A stretch of 14,664 nt of DNA, from positions 1-14,664 of the forward strand of contig CAIPFS010000179.1 in assembly GCA_903864375.1 (NCBI GenBank), given 5' to 3'. The notes under the pieces were generated by a model. It made no database searches. It was not told the DNA's origin and saw only the letters and a list, made by a program, of their open reading frames with translations. Below, one piece after another: positions 1 to 11,700 of this stretch; positions within the stretch are counted from its first letter, which is position 1; each line of letters starts with the position of its first letter. The translations under genes and the position numbers were made by a program. Origin of the DNA: an uncultured Verrucomicrobiota bacterium (GTDB taxonomy: Bacteria > Verrucomicrobiota > Verrucomicrobiia > Limisphaerales > UBA9464).

Positions 1-65
1 ATGGTGCGTTGACAGTTGAACGGCGTCGGTCAGCTTGACCTCATCGCTTTACCGGTCCATTCCTC

Positions 66-293
66 ATGAATTCCCAGGCACTTGGGCGGCGTTGGTCTTG
101 GCATATCCGGTTGCTGATGGCTGCGGTTTTCTGCGGTATCGGTATTGGGTTTGCGGAGGAGCCGGTATCTTTGCCGGAGCCGATTCATCTCGACCCGATT
201 TGTCGAACCTCTGAGCCGTCGTCTCGTCCACTGGCCCCCGGCCATCCGGCTCCCAGCACCCGGGCCATGGCAGAGCTACTGACAAACCTGTAA
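66..293 (+). pseudogene. 5' fragment of the CRTAC1-like gene (signal peptide and N-terminus), ended by an in-frame TAA
   Basis: This 75-residue piece starts with a clear Sec signal peptide: basic Arg9-Arg10, a hydrophobic core at about residues 15-29, and a likely cleavage after GFA before EEP. It ends at TAA 291-293. The next reading frame, starting at 315, is in the same phase, and no stop lies between 294 and 315. Reading through the TAA joins AMAELLTNL to AHPLPAS and then to MEFLNERAIQALEARL. This resembles the usual N-terminus of bacterial CRTAC1-like proteins: a MAELL-type motif, a short spacer, then FLNER and helical repeats. A single C-to-T change (CAA to TAA) would explain the stop. 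I therefore read it as the front of the gene at 315-2396, not as a separate gene. Alternatives are a sequencing error or stop-codon readthrough. Confidence 0.7.
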
Positions 294-314
294 GCCCATC
301 CTCTGCCGGCCTCC

Positions 315-2396
315 ATGGAGTTCCTGAATGAGCGCGCCATCCAGGCTCTGGAGGCGCGTTTGACCAATGCGTCGAGCATGGGGGAACTGCTGAAAACCGA
401 GTTTCAACTCTCCTTGCAGCAGATGAATGCCGGACATCCCGATGATGCCCTCAATACATTGGCCGCCATGGAGCTTGCCGGATCCCGCGGGGGAGGCAAA
501 TTCGATGACCGGACGGCGCGGCAGATTCGAGGTCGGCGGGCGATGGCCTTCCTTCGATTGGGAGAACAGGAGAACTGTCTGTTGAATGACAACTCGGACT
601 CCTGCCTTTTTCCGCTGACTCCCAATGCCCGCCATCTGCTTCCCCGGGGTTCCCGGGGAGCCATCCGGGAATTCACCTCGCTGCTTCAGGATGACCCTCA
701 GGACCTTTCCTCCCGTTGGTTGCTCAATCTGGCGCACATGACCCTGGGTGAGTATCCGGATCGGGTGGATGCCCGGTTTGTCATCCCGCCCCAGGCGTTC
801 GCATCCGAATTTCCGTTGCCCCGGTTTACCAATGTCAGCAAAGGCCTGGGCCTTGACGCGAATGATTTGGCGGGCGGGGTGATCATCGATGATTTCGATA
901 ACGACGGTTTGCTGGATGTGGTTATCTCCGCCTGGGATGCCCGGGGACAGTTGCGTTTCTTCCGAAACCAGGGTGATGGAAGCTTTGTCGAACGGACGAG
1001 CGAAGCGGGTCTGGTGGGCGAAGTCGGGGCGTTGAACATCCAGCAGACGGACTACAACAACGATGGCTGGCTCGATATCTGGATGATGCGCGGTGCGTGG
1101 AATGGCCCCGGCGGACGTCTTCCCAAATCCCTGTTACGCAACAACGGGGACGGCACCTTTACTGATGTCACCGTTGAGGCCGGCCTCCTGAGTCTGCATC
1201 CCACGCAAGCCTCCCGGTGGTTCGATTACGACGGGGATGGCTGGCTGGACCTCTTCATCGGTCATGAGTCCACGGATGCAGCGGATCCGGACCCCTGCCA
1301 ATTATATCATAACAACCGGGACGGGACCTTCACCGAGTGTGCTGCGGTCTGTGGAATTCAAATCGCTGATTTTGTCAAGGCGGTGGCCTGTGCCGATTAC
1401 GACAACGATGGACGTCCCGACGTTTTCCTATCGCTTCGCCGATCCGGCTCAATGGTCCTCCTCCACAACAACGGTCCCGATGCCACGGGACAATGGCATT
1501 TTTCCAATGTGACGGAATCCGCCGGGATCACCACCCACGAACCAGGATTTGCGGCGTTCTTCTTCGATTACGACAATGACGGATGGGAGGACCTGATCCA
1601 GTTCGGCTACTTCCTTCCCCATGGCGTCAGCGATGTGGCCGCCGATTACCTGGCGATGCCCAATCCCGGCATCAAGCCGAAGGTCTATCATAATCTGCAC
1701 AACGGTACCTTTGCCAATACGACCTCCGAAATGCATCTCCAGCGCATCTGTCACTCCATGTCGGCCAATTATGGGGATCTCGATAACGACGGGTGGCTCG
1801 ATTTCTATTGCGGCACGGGCGATCCCGATTTTCGCACCTTGATTCCCAAACGCATGTTTCGAAACGCGGAAGGAAAATTCTTTCAGGACGTCACGACGGC
1901 GACTGGTACCGGTCATATCCAAAAGGGGCATGGAATCGCCTTCGCTGATTTGGACGATGACGGGGATCAAGATGTGTATATCTCGCTGGGTGGTGCCTAC
2001 AGCGGTGACGTTGCCCGCAATGCCCTGTTCCTGAACCCGGGAAACACCAATCACTGGATCAAATTGCGCCTGGTCGGAGTGAAGGCGAATCGGGCCGCCG
2101 TGGGTGCCCGGGTCTGTCTGACCGCGCGGACTCCGGAGGGTCCCAGAGAAATCCACCGAGTGGTCAGCAGCGGTGGAAGTTTTGGCTCGAATCCATTGAG
2201 GCTCGAAATAGGGCTGGGAAATGCCACCGCCGTGGAGTCTGTCAGCATCCGGTGGCCGGGTTCAGACACACGCCAGACCGTTCGAGACCTTGAACTGGAC
2301 CACCTTTATGAGATTCGGGAAGGGAGTCCCCCAATACAACAATCCCTTCATCCTTTCCGTTTAGACCAAACGAAGATGTCAACGCCGCCTGGATGA
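315..2396 (+). CDS. CRTAC1-like FG-GAP/VCBS repeat protein with C-terminal UnbV (ASPIC) domain; lacks its signal peptide because of the upstream stop
   Basis: The 693-residue frame begins with about 130 residues of helical, TPR-like sequence. It continues with a beta-propeller region carrying seven FG-GAP calcium-binding motifs of the form DxDxDGxxD. These start at nt 891 (DFDNDGLLD), 1050 (DYNNDGWLD), 1224, 1395, 1566, 1776 and 1947. A C-terminal UnbV/ASPIC domain follows (about nt 2040-2330, from NHWIKLRLVG to the RWPGS motif). Proteins of this family are normally secreted, and the propeller is thought to serve in adhesion or ligand binding; the substrate is unknown. Translated from ATG 315 the product would have no signal peptide and would stay in the cytoplasm, which does not fit the family. 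The signal peptide is encoded in frame at 66-293, on the far side of a TAA. The body of the gene is intact and stops at TGA 2394-2396. It is either a recent nonsense mutant or a misread base. Confidence 0.85.
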   Translation: MEFLNERAIQALEARLTNASSMGELLKTEFQLSLQQMNAGHPDDALNTLAAMELAGSRGGGKFDDRTARQIRGRRAMAFLRLGEQENCLLNDNSDSCLFPLTPNARHLLPRGSRGAIREFTSLLQDDPQDLSSRWLLNLAHMTLGEYPDRVDARFVIPPQAFASEFPLPRFTNVSKGLGLDANDLAGGVIIDDFDNDGLLDVVISAWDARGQLRFFRNQGDGSFVERTSEAGLVGEVGALNIQQTDYNNDGWLDIWMMRGAWNGPGGRLPKSLLRNNGDGTFTDVTVEAGLLSLHPTQASRWFDYDGDGWLDLFIGHESTDAADPDPCQLYHNNRDGTFTECAAVCGIQIADFVKAVACADYDNDGRPDVFLSLRRSGSMVLLHNNGPDATGQWHFSNVTESAGITTHEPGFAAFFFDYDNDGWEDLIQFGYFLPHGVSDVAADYLAMPNPGIKPKVYHNLHNGTFANTTSEMHLQRICHSMSANYGDLDNDGWLDFYCGTGDPDFRTLIPKRMFRNAEGKFFQDVTTATGTGHIQKGHGIAFADLDDDGDQDVYISLGGAYSGDVARNALFLNPGNTNHWIKLRLVGVKANRAAVGARVCLTARTPEGPREIHRVVSSGGSFGSNPLRLEIGLGNATAVESVSIRWPGSDTRQTVRDLELDHLYEIREGSPPIQQSLHPFRLDQTKMSTPPG

Positions 2397-2707
2397 ATCT
2401 TCCGTTGGTCCCAGCCGCGTCAAGATTCGCTCCGCTCCCCCGCCGCCGTTTCCCAATGGAGTGTCAGTGCCCGGTGACTTTCCAAGGATGAAGATCACGT
2501 TCAACGATCATTCTGACCCAAATCCAACCTTAATCGACAAACGGGGAGGGGTTGGGCATCGAACCCTGTCTCATCGTCGAACCAAACCGCGACAGCATCA
2601 CCGTGACTGCACCTTTCAATCAAAATGTTCCATCGAGGTCTCAAATCTGCCCGACGATGCCGCGCGGAAATTGATCCGCTGGCAGGCGGCTCCGATCGAT
2701 AAACGAC
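2397..2707. other. 311-bp intergenic region upstream of the NRPS gene
   Basis: I see no supported gene here. A short plus-strand frame begins at 2461 and runs into the NRPS start, but its translation shows no domain, hydrophobic segment or family motif, and no ribosome site precedes it. A weak inverted repeat, CCAACC (2524-2529) with GGTTGG (2550-2555), encloses a 20-nt loop and has no T-tract. I found no convincing -35/-10 pair. The NRPS promoter presumably lies here because it is the only gap before that gene. No Shine-Dalgarno sequence is obvious just before ATG 2708. Confidence 0.5.
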
Positions 2708-5700
2708 ATGAAACAAGTGCTTAAATCTTCAAGATCTCCGGTCCGGCAATTCAGTCCGACGACCGTGGTGGAGTTATTTGAGGCGCAGGTTCAATCGACA
2801 CCGGACGCGGAGGCTTTGACGGATGGAATTACGAGCTTGTCGTACCAACAGCTGAACACGGTTTCAAACCAGTTGGCCCATGAGCTGATGGAGCGCGGAA
2901 TCGGTCCGAAACACTGGGTGGGCATCTTTATGGAGCGATCCATTGATGCCATTGTCAGTCTTCTGGCGACGCTGAAGTCAGGGGCTGGATACCTGCCGAT
3001 GGATGTCCACCATCCCGTTGAACAGATCCAGGCGATCATTGAGGAAACCCGCCCATCCGTCGTGGTGACCGCCGAGGAATGGAACAATCGGTTGCCGGAA
3101 TGCGAGCGTATGCTCGTCGGTGGCCTTCGAAGCCATCCGTCAGGGGCGCCACATTCAAGAACCAATCCCCAGGATCCCGGCGGAGGTGTGCGGGCGGGAC
3201 CGGACGATCAGGCCTACATCATATTTACCTCTGGATCGACCGGAAAGCCCAAGGGAGTGATTGTCGAACATGGAAGCCTCTCTTGTTTTCTTGCAGGTAT
3301 GCAGGAGTACTTTCCATTCGGTCCGGGAATCCGCCACGCCGCAAACACGACGCTTTGTTTCGACATTTCGGTTCTCGACATCTTCGGTCCCCTCACCCGG
3401 GGAGGCACAATCATTCTGGTTCCCGATGCCTTGGTTCGGGATATTCCGCTCGTTTGCCGGCACCTCCGCGCTCTGAATGCCAATTCGTTACAGGCGACAC
3501 CGAGCTATTGGGAGATGCTGGTCCAAGAGCGTCCGTTGGAATTGCCGGAAATCCGGTGTCTGACCGGTGGGGAGTCCCTTCCGCAACGCCTGGCAGGGAA
3601 GATACTGGACCGACGACTCCCGTTGTGGAATGCGTACGGTCCAACCGAGACAACGATTTGGTGCAGTGCACACCGGGTCACACACGAAGACGCCGGAGCG
3701 GCCGGACCACCCACCGTCACCATCGGACGCCCACTTCAGGGGTATCAGTGGTACATTCTGGACGAGAATCTGAAAGCGGTACCCGTGGGGAGCGAGGGGG
3801 AAATCTATGTCAGTGGTGACGGGTTGGCGAGGGGTTACCTCAATCGGCCTGGACTGACCGCATGTCGGTTTGTGGCCAACCCGTATTCCGATATCCCAGG
3901 GAGTCGGATGTATCGAACGGGTGACATTGGACGATGGACGCTGGACGGAACGGTAGAATTCCTGGGGCGTTCTGATTTTCAGGTCAAGATTCGGGGCTTT
4001 CGGATTGAACTGAACGAGATCGAGCATGTCCTGGGTGGACACCCGGGAATCCAACGGGCCGTCGTTATCTCGCGTCGAGACACGCATGCAGAGCCTTACC
4101 TTGCAGCGTACCTGATCGCGTTGCCGGGAAGCACGATTGATCTGAATTCGGTTCGGATCAGCCTCGCGAAAAGGCTGCCGGAGTACATGGTTCCCACGGG
4201 ATGGACCCTGCTCGATGAGTTTCCTGTCACCCCCAATGGCAAGCTCGACCGTAGCGCCCTGCCCGTCCCGGGGAGAATCCAGATGGATTACGAGGCCCCC
4301 CGGGACGCGCTGGAGCGGAAACTCTGCGAACTGTTTGGTGAGGTTCTTGGCATCCATCCGTTCAGTCGAAACGGCCATTTTTTCCAGTTGGGGGGCGATT
4401 CCCTCAAAGCCATGCGCCTGCTCCAGCAAATCAGGCGACAGGAATCGAAGGTTGTTTCGCTAACACTCCTCTTTAAGTTTCCCACTCCTGCCGCTCTTTC
4501 ATCGAACCTCGACGAGGGCGAGGAGGATGAACCGGAGCTGGTCGCGAGGCAGAATGGCCGAATCGCGCCATTGCTGCATTCCCAGGAAGGAATGTGGTTC
4601 ATTGATGAATTGGGAAAGGGATCATCGGAATATAACATCCCATGGTTCATCCGAATCACTGGACCGCTGAACCCCTCGGTCCTTCAGCTAACACTTCAGA
4701 TACTGCTCAATCGGCATGAAAGCCTTCGGACCCGGATTGGACTTCTGGACGGCATTCCCCATCAAGTCATTGAACCCGACATTGAGCTCCAGCTTCCGAT
4801 CAAGGATTGGAGCATCGTCTCCACTGAGAATCAGGATGGCATGCTGACGGCATTTCTCAACGAGGAATCCCGGGCGGCATTCGATCTTCAAACCGCCCCT
4901 CTGATTCGCTTCACGCTGATCCGCCTAGGGGTTGGGCACCACGTCCTGGCCCGGACCACCCACCATTTCATCAGCGATGGACGGTCCGAACAATTGTTGG
5001 ACTCGGAGATCGCACAATTGTATTCGGCATTGATTCAGGATCAACCCAACCCCCTCCCGACTCTAAAGATTCAATTTCCTGATTATTGTTTCTGGACTCG
5101 GCAACGTCTCACCGATCAGAAGTTGAATCGATCATTGGAATACTGGATGTCCCAACTGCGAGGGATGCCGGAAGAGGTGACACTTCCATTGGGCCGGGCG
5201 CGATCTTCCGGAACGGGACGTCTGTTCGATTCTGTGCGGCTTCAATTTCCCCCGTCGGAGAGGGCCGCCGTGCAACACCTCGCGATCGAATTGGGTGGAA
5301 CCGTATATACGGTTCTGTTGAGCGCTTTTTCCCTTCTCGTTGGATACTACGGCGGAGTGGCAGACGTTCCGGTTGGAACGGCGGCACTGGGACGGGACAA
5401 ACCGGTGCTCGATTCTGTGGTCGGGTACTTTGTCAAGACACTCGTGATTCGGGTGGTTACGGCCGGTGTTCCAAGCTTTTCGCGCCTTGTTGCACAAACG
5501 CATGCGGTTGTCCTGGAGGCGTTGGATCATCAGGACGTCCCATTTCAGAAACTGGTTGAGGCCCTGTGTCCTGGCGGTCAGCCCCATGCATCTCCGTTGT
5601 TCCAGGTTTTCTTTAACCTGAACAAGGCCGATGCTGAAACGAGTGTATGGCGTGATTGTGCGGTTGAGCCGTTGGGAAATCGTGAGACCCTCGTTCGTTT

Positions 5701-8700
5701 CGATCTTGAACTTCATGTCACAGACACCGGGTCGGGAATGACCTTCGATTTTCTCTACGATCGGCGGTTGTTTGATCGGTGGCGAATTGAGCAATTTTCC
5801 CGGCACTTCCGCGGTTTGCTGGAGTCGGCTTGCCGATGTCCGCACGGCGCACTGTCCAGTCTGCTGCATCTTTCCCCAAGCGACCTGGCGACTTTGCTTC
5901 ATGATTTCAACTCCACCGGCCACCCTTGGGAAGTGGGATCGTTTGTTGATCGTTTTAGGGAACAGGTGCGGCGAAATCCGGAGGCAAAGGCGGTTGAAGG
6001 GGAGGAGGCGATTCTCACGTATGGAGAGTTGGATCAACAATCGAATCAGTTGAGCCGATTGCTGCTGTCGCGGGGCGTGCGGAAGGGGAGCATCGTCGCC
6101 ATCTCGCTTCCGAGGTCGCCGCAGCTCATCGTCGCGCTGTTGGCCGTGTGGAAGGTCGGCGGAGTCTACATGCCCATGGATCCGGCCTACCCGGCCGCAC
6201 GCCTGGAGGCGATGATCCGGGAGGCGGCACCGGCGCAATGGATCTCCATTTGTGGCATCCGGTCTCCATTGGATTCGGGCAGGTCCTTGCTCATGGATGC
6301 CGAGGAGTTGAAGGCGGAGGTGGCGGGCCTGCAGACGGGAGACATTCTGGAGGAAGAGCGGGGATGCAAGCTGGGTGCCGGGGACGCGGCCTACATCATC
6401 TACACGTCCGGGTCAACCGGACGCCCCAAGGGGATGGTGGTGCCACATCGGACGCTCCTCAATCTCATGGCCTGGCATGAATCGGAGATTCCGGCGGGTC
6501 CGGTGGCACAGTCCACTTCGATCAGTTTTGATGTCTCCCTCCAGGAAATCGCGGAGGCCTTGCTCCGGGGACAACCGCTGGTGATCGTGGGAGACGAAGA
6601 GCGGACCGATGCGGTGCGTTTTGCCCGGAGGATTCAACGGAGTGGGGTGGCCCACATCTTTGCTCCACAAATCCTGTTGGAACACCTGATCGAAGGGGTT
6701 CAGGAAGAGGGGCTGGAGCTTCCATCGCTCCGCGGCGTGTACCAGGCGGGGGAGCCACTCCGCGTTACACCGGGCATGAGGCTGTTTTTTGAACGGCACC
6801 CCGATTGCCGGTTGCACAACCACTATGGGCCGGCGGAAAGCCACGTCGCCACGGGGCTGACCCTCACCGGGATCGCGTCCTCGTGGCCGTCGATACCAGG
6901 TATCGGACGGCCCGTGTGGAATATGACCGTTTTAATTCTCACACCCGGGCTGTCGGTTGCCCCCCTGGGGGTGAGCGGTGAAATCTACCTGGCGGGAATC
7001 GGCCTGGCGCACGGTTATCTGAATCAACCGGCACGGACCGCGGAACGTTTCGTGGCCAACCCGTTTTCGAGGACCCCTGGAAGCCGCATGTATCGAACCG
7101 GTGATCTGGGTCGATGGCGACCGGATGGGACCATCGAATTCCTGGGGAGGGCCGATCAGCAGGTGAAGATTCGGGGCATCCGCATTGAGTTGGGGGAAAT
7201 CGAACAGGTCCTTCTCCAGATCAAGGGTGTTGGTCAGGCCGCAGTCATCGCCCGCCCGGCCCCCACGGGAGCATCTGAACTGGCCGCCTATCTGGTGGCT
7301 TCCCCCGGATGCACCATTGAACTGGAGGAAGTCCGGGCCAGCCTCGGCAGAGCCTTGCCCGGATACATGATTCCCACCGGGTGGGCCGTCCTGGATGCGC
7401 TTCCCATCACTCCCAATGGCAAGCTCGACCGCCACGCCCTGCCCGCCCCTGGGGTGGAGATGCGAACGGTCGAACCACCCCGCACACCCGGGGAGGAGGA
7501 AGTCTGCCGGGTGTTTGCCGAGGTTCTGGGATTGGAATCCGTGGGTCGAACCGATCACTTTTTCCGTCTCGGTGGCCATTCCCTCCTGGCCATGCGGCTG
7601 ATGGGGCGATTGCGTGAAAAATTTGGAGGAGATCCAACGGTCCGCCTCATTTTTGATTTTCCGAGCCCGTCTGAGCTCGCGCTCCACCTTGGAATGCCCG
7701 TTTCCGCAAGACATCCCCTTTCATCTCAACCGCGATCGGGGCGCCTTCCCCTATCCACGAATCAGCGCAGCCTGTGGCTGGCGGATCAGGTCGGAGACGG
7801 TAGTCCCGAGTACAATTTGCTCCACTTGTTCGAACTGCGCGGAGATTTGGATCTGGAGGCGCTCAAGCGCAGCCTTCAGGCCCTGATCGATCGACACGAA
7901 GCACTGCGGACACGCTTTGTCCTCTCCGGGATGGAACCGCTTCAATGGATCGCCTCGAAGGATTCTGTGTCCCTGCAGGTGATGGACTTGCAAAGCCAGA
8001 CACCGGAGAAACTGGAGGCCGAGCTTTCGGGGATGGTGGAGCGGGAGGGGGGTATGGCCCTGGATTTGCGAACCGGTCCTCTGATTCGGTTTGTCCTGCT
8101 TCGTGAAGGGGAAGATCGAAATTTCCTGCTTCGGATTTGTCATCACATCGTCTCGGATGGCTGGTCCGAGGAAATTCTCAATTCGGAGATGGCCGTTCTC
8201 TACGAAGCCTTTTCTGCCGGCCGGCCGAATCCCCTGCCTGCTTTACTGGTGCACTATGCCGATTTCAGCCTCTGGCAGAGATCGGTCCGGTCGGCTGAAT
8301 GGGTTTCCAGGCAACTGCAACGGTGGACTGAATATCTGGCGAAATGTCCACAGCATCTGGAATGGCCCGCCGACCAACCGCGACCCGCCCGAATGTCCAG
8401 GGCGGGCGGCGAGTTCATCCAGCATTGGAGTGCGGAACAGCTGGCGGACATCCGAAGGATTGCCGGGATGAGGAATGTAACCCTCTTCCCGGTGCTGCTG
8501 ACGCTCTATGCCGAAGTCCTGAACCGGCATTCCGGCCAGAATCGATTGATCATCGGATCTCCGTCCGCAGGCCGCCTATTCCCGGAGTTGGAACCGTTGG
8601 TTGGCTTTTTTGTCAATATGCTGCCGGTCGCGGTCCATCTTCGACCCGACGCATCATTTGTCGATCAAGTGTCGGATGTTCATCAAGCCGTCGTCTGGGC

Positions 8701-11700
8701 GTTGGAACATCAGGAAATTCCCTTGGAACAGGTGGTGGAGACCCTTTCGAAGTCTCGCAGCCCCGGGATCCCGCCCCTGTTCCAGACCACCTTCGCCTTG
8801 CAGACCACGGGTCAAGAAGAGTTCAACCTGCGGGGGATGACCTGGAGGTCCAGACCCATCGCCATCCCTCTGGTCCGGTTTGATCTGGAGGTTCACGTCC
8901 GTGAGAGGGACGGCGGACTGTCCATTCAATGGCTGTATCGACGGGATCTGTTCGATCCGGCTCGAATCGAGCAGTTTGCGCAACACTTCGACCTGCTGGC
9001 ACGACGGGCTTGCGCCCGGCCCGACCATCCCCTGGCCCGACATGCGCTTCTCGGGCCGATCGAAGCGAAAAGATTGTACCCGCCTTCAAATCCCCCTGCC
9101 CGGGAACCCGATGGGGCCACCGTGGTGGATCTGTTTGAAGACCGGGTACGGTCGACGCCGGAGGCTCCGGCCGTGATCGACGCCGAGGGCAGCCTGTCCT
9201 ATCAACAACTGAACGTCGCGGCCAACAAGGTGGCGTATCGCCTGATCCAGGAAGGAATCGGCCCTGGAACGGTCGTGGGTGTCTGGGCGATTCGCAGCCA
9301 GGAGTTGATCGTGGGCCTTTTGGGAATCCTGAAAAGTGGTGCCGCCTATCTTCCGCTCGATCCGGATTTGCCCGTCGGACGGCTGCAGGCGATCTGCAAA
9401 CAGGCCCGGCCTTTGATCATCCTGCGTCCGCGCATTCGAGGCCAGGCATATCCGGTCTTGGGTGCTGTCGAATGGGACATACCGTCGTCGGTGGCCGGTT
9501 CACAAAGTCAGGACAATCCCACCCTCCAGGACAGGCACCGGTGCCTGACATCCGATGGCGCCGCCTACGTTGTGTTCACGTCGGGGTCAACCGGCTCGCC
9601 CAAAGGGGTTGTCGCTGCGCATCGCGGCATTGTCCGGCTGGTGAGGGACCCGAACTATATGCGATTGGGCCCGACCGTACGCATGCTTCAGTTGGCACCC
9701 ATCAGTTTCGATGCGGCTACCCTTGAAATATGGGGGCCGCTCCTGAACGGTGGAGCGGTGGTTCTGGCTCCTCCCGGCTTGCTCTCCCTGTCCGATATCG
9801 CCCGTTGTCTGCGGTGCCATCAAATCAACACCCTCTGGCTCTCGGCCGGCTTGTTTCACGCCATGGTCGACGCGGAGTTGGAATCATTCAGCGGTCTCAT
9901 TCAATTGCTGGCCGGTGGGGATGTTCTGTCGCCCGACCATGTCCGCAGGTTTCGCGACGCCCACGGCCAGTGCCGGTTGATCAACGGCTACGGGCCCACC
10001 GAGGTCACCACCTTTGCCACCTGCCACACGATACCGGCAGACGTCGCCCGGGACAGGCCTGTGCCGATTGGCCGTCCCATCAACGAAACCGCGGTCCTCC
10101 TCCTGGATCGCAGTCTCAACCTCCTGCCGGTGGGAATGACCGGTGAAATCTATCTGGGAGGTGCCGGGCTGGCCCTGGGTTATGCGGGTGCGCCGGCGTT
10201 GACCGCCGATCGATTTGTAGCCAATCCTTATGGATCCGTCCCGGGCGGGCGCCTGTATCGAACGGGTGATCTCGGCCGATGGCGGCCGGATGGCAGCCTT
10301 GAGTTCCTGGGTCGTTCCGATCAACAGGTCAAGATTCGCGGGTTCCGGATTGAGTTGGAGGAAATCGAAATCGCACTTCGCCAGAGACAGGGTGTCGCCC
10401 AGGCCTCGGTCATTGCCCACGCCCGTGAGGCTGCGGACGCCCAATTGATTGCCTACATCGTTCCCTCTCACGGAGCAGCAGTGGAATGGGATGAAGTTCG
10501 AGCGGGACTCGCCGGGAAATTGCCCGACTACATGATTCCATCCGACGGGATGCTGGTCGATTCCCTTCCACTGACGCCCAACGGCAAAGTGGACCGTCGT
10601 TCGTTGCCCATGCCTGAAAGGGATTCCGGTCAACAGGATCCTCCCCGAACGCCCGGGGAAGAGGGTGTCTGCCGGGCCTTCGCCTTTGTGCTGAACCTCG
10701 ATCACGTGGGCCGCAATGACCACTTTTTCCGCCTGGGCGGAAATTCGCTCCAGGCGGTCCGATTGATTGCCGTCATCCAGAGGGATCTCGGTGAGGAGCT
10801 GCCGGTCCGAAGTGTTCTCCATCATCCGACACCCGCGGAATTGGCTCGCGAACTGGCCGTGGCACGGAGGCGCAGGGTGGAAGGTGGATCGAACCCCACC
10901 GTGCCGTTCGTGGTCTGGTGTGATGCGGTTCCGTGGTCACTCAAGGACTGGCCGGCCGATCTGGCGCTCACCGGAAAATCGTTTCCGGATTTTGCCCTGG
11001 AGCAGTGGTCCGTCGACCATAACTCCGCCTACGCCCGGCTCTATTGCGACCATCTTCGTTCAACACCTCCTGAAACTCCGCTGTTCATTGGGGGATTCTG
11101 CCGCATCGGCTTCATTGCCTTTGAAGCCGCATGCCAGTTGGCCGATGCGGGTCGTCCGCCTGCGGGAGTCATCCTCCTCGACTCCGTTCCCCCTTCCCGA
11201 ATCGTGTGTTGGGCACGGTCGATTGCCGTCTGGTTCGGAGGCAAATGGGGCGCAAGTCCCGGTCAGATTGCAGTCCAGGTCCTTCCATTGCTAAAACTCT
11301 TAACTCACGCAGAGGAATATCTTTTGATTCCAAGATATTGGATTGAAAAGCCGTGGAAGGCGATCATGCGCTTTGCCTCAGGTCGGCCGTCGGCACGGGG
11401 CAGCGGGGAGGTTCCACGCGATCCGGAAGGCCTTGCGACCCGGGAGCCCGTATTTCTTGAACCGGAACCAAGGGTGAACGATGCCAATGTCTATTGGCAG
11501 TCGAGCGGTTTCCGGTGCCGCAGGTTCACCGGCCCGGTCGTTCTGCTGTTCTCAAAAGAAACTCCCGCTTCCATTCGCCGGACGGCCATCCGGCGATGGA
11601 GTGGATACTGCCCGAACCTGGTGGTCGATGAGACTCCAGGGGATCATGAGTCGTGCGTTCGAGCGGACGCGGGGGCACTCGCTGCAAAAATGGCTCAACA

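Noticed and set aside
9..14. TTGACA resembling a -35 box before the first gene
   Set aside because: The sequence 17 bp downstream (AGCTTG) is not a -10 box.
291..293. TAA reassigned as a sense codon genome-wide
   Set aside because: The other genes follow the standard code and no other internal TAA interrupts a recognisable gene, so a local mutation or base-call error is simpler.
1449..2156. Minus-strand open frame of 235 codons opposite the CRTAC1-like gene
   Set aside because: It mirrors the repetitive FG-GAP codons and has no family features.
2461..2724. Short plus-strand open frame in the gap before the NRPS
   Set aside because: No family motif, no ribosome site, and its end overlaps the NRPS start; the composition looks like chance reading of non-coding DNA.
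5132..6238. Long minus-strand open frame inside the NRPS gene, with similar ones at 3488-4429 and 9884-10825
   Set aside because: They lie wholly within the NRPS coding sequence, recur at similar places in the repeated modules, and show no recognisable domains. They are shadows caused by GC-rich codon use.
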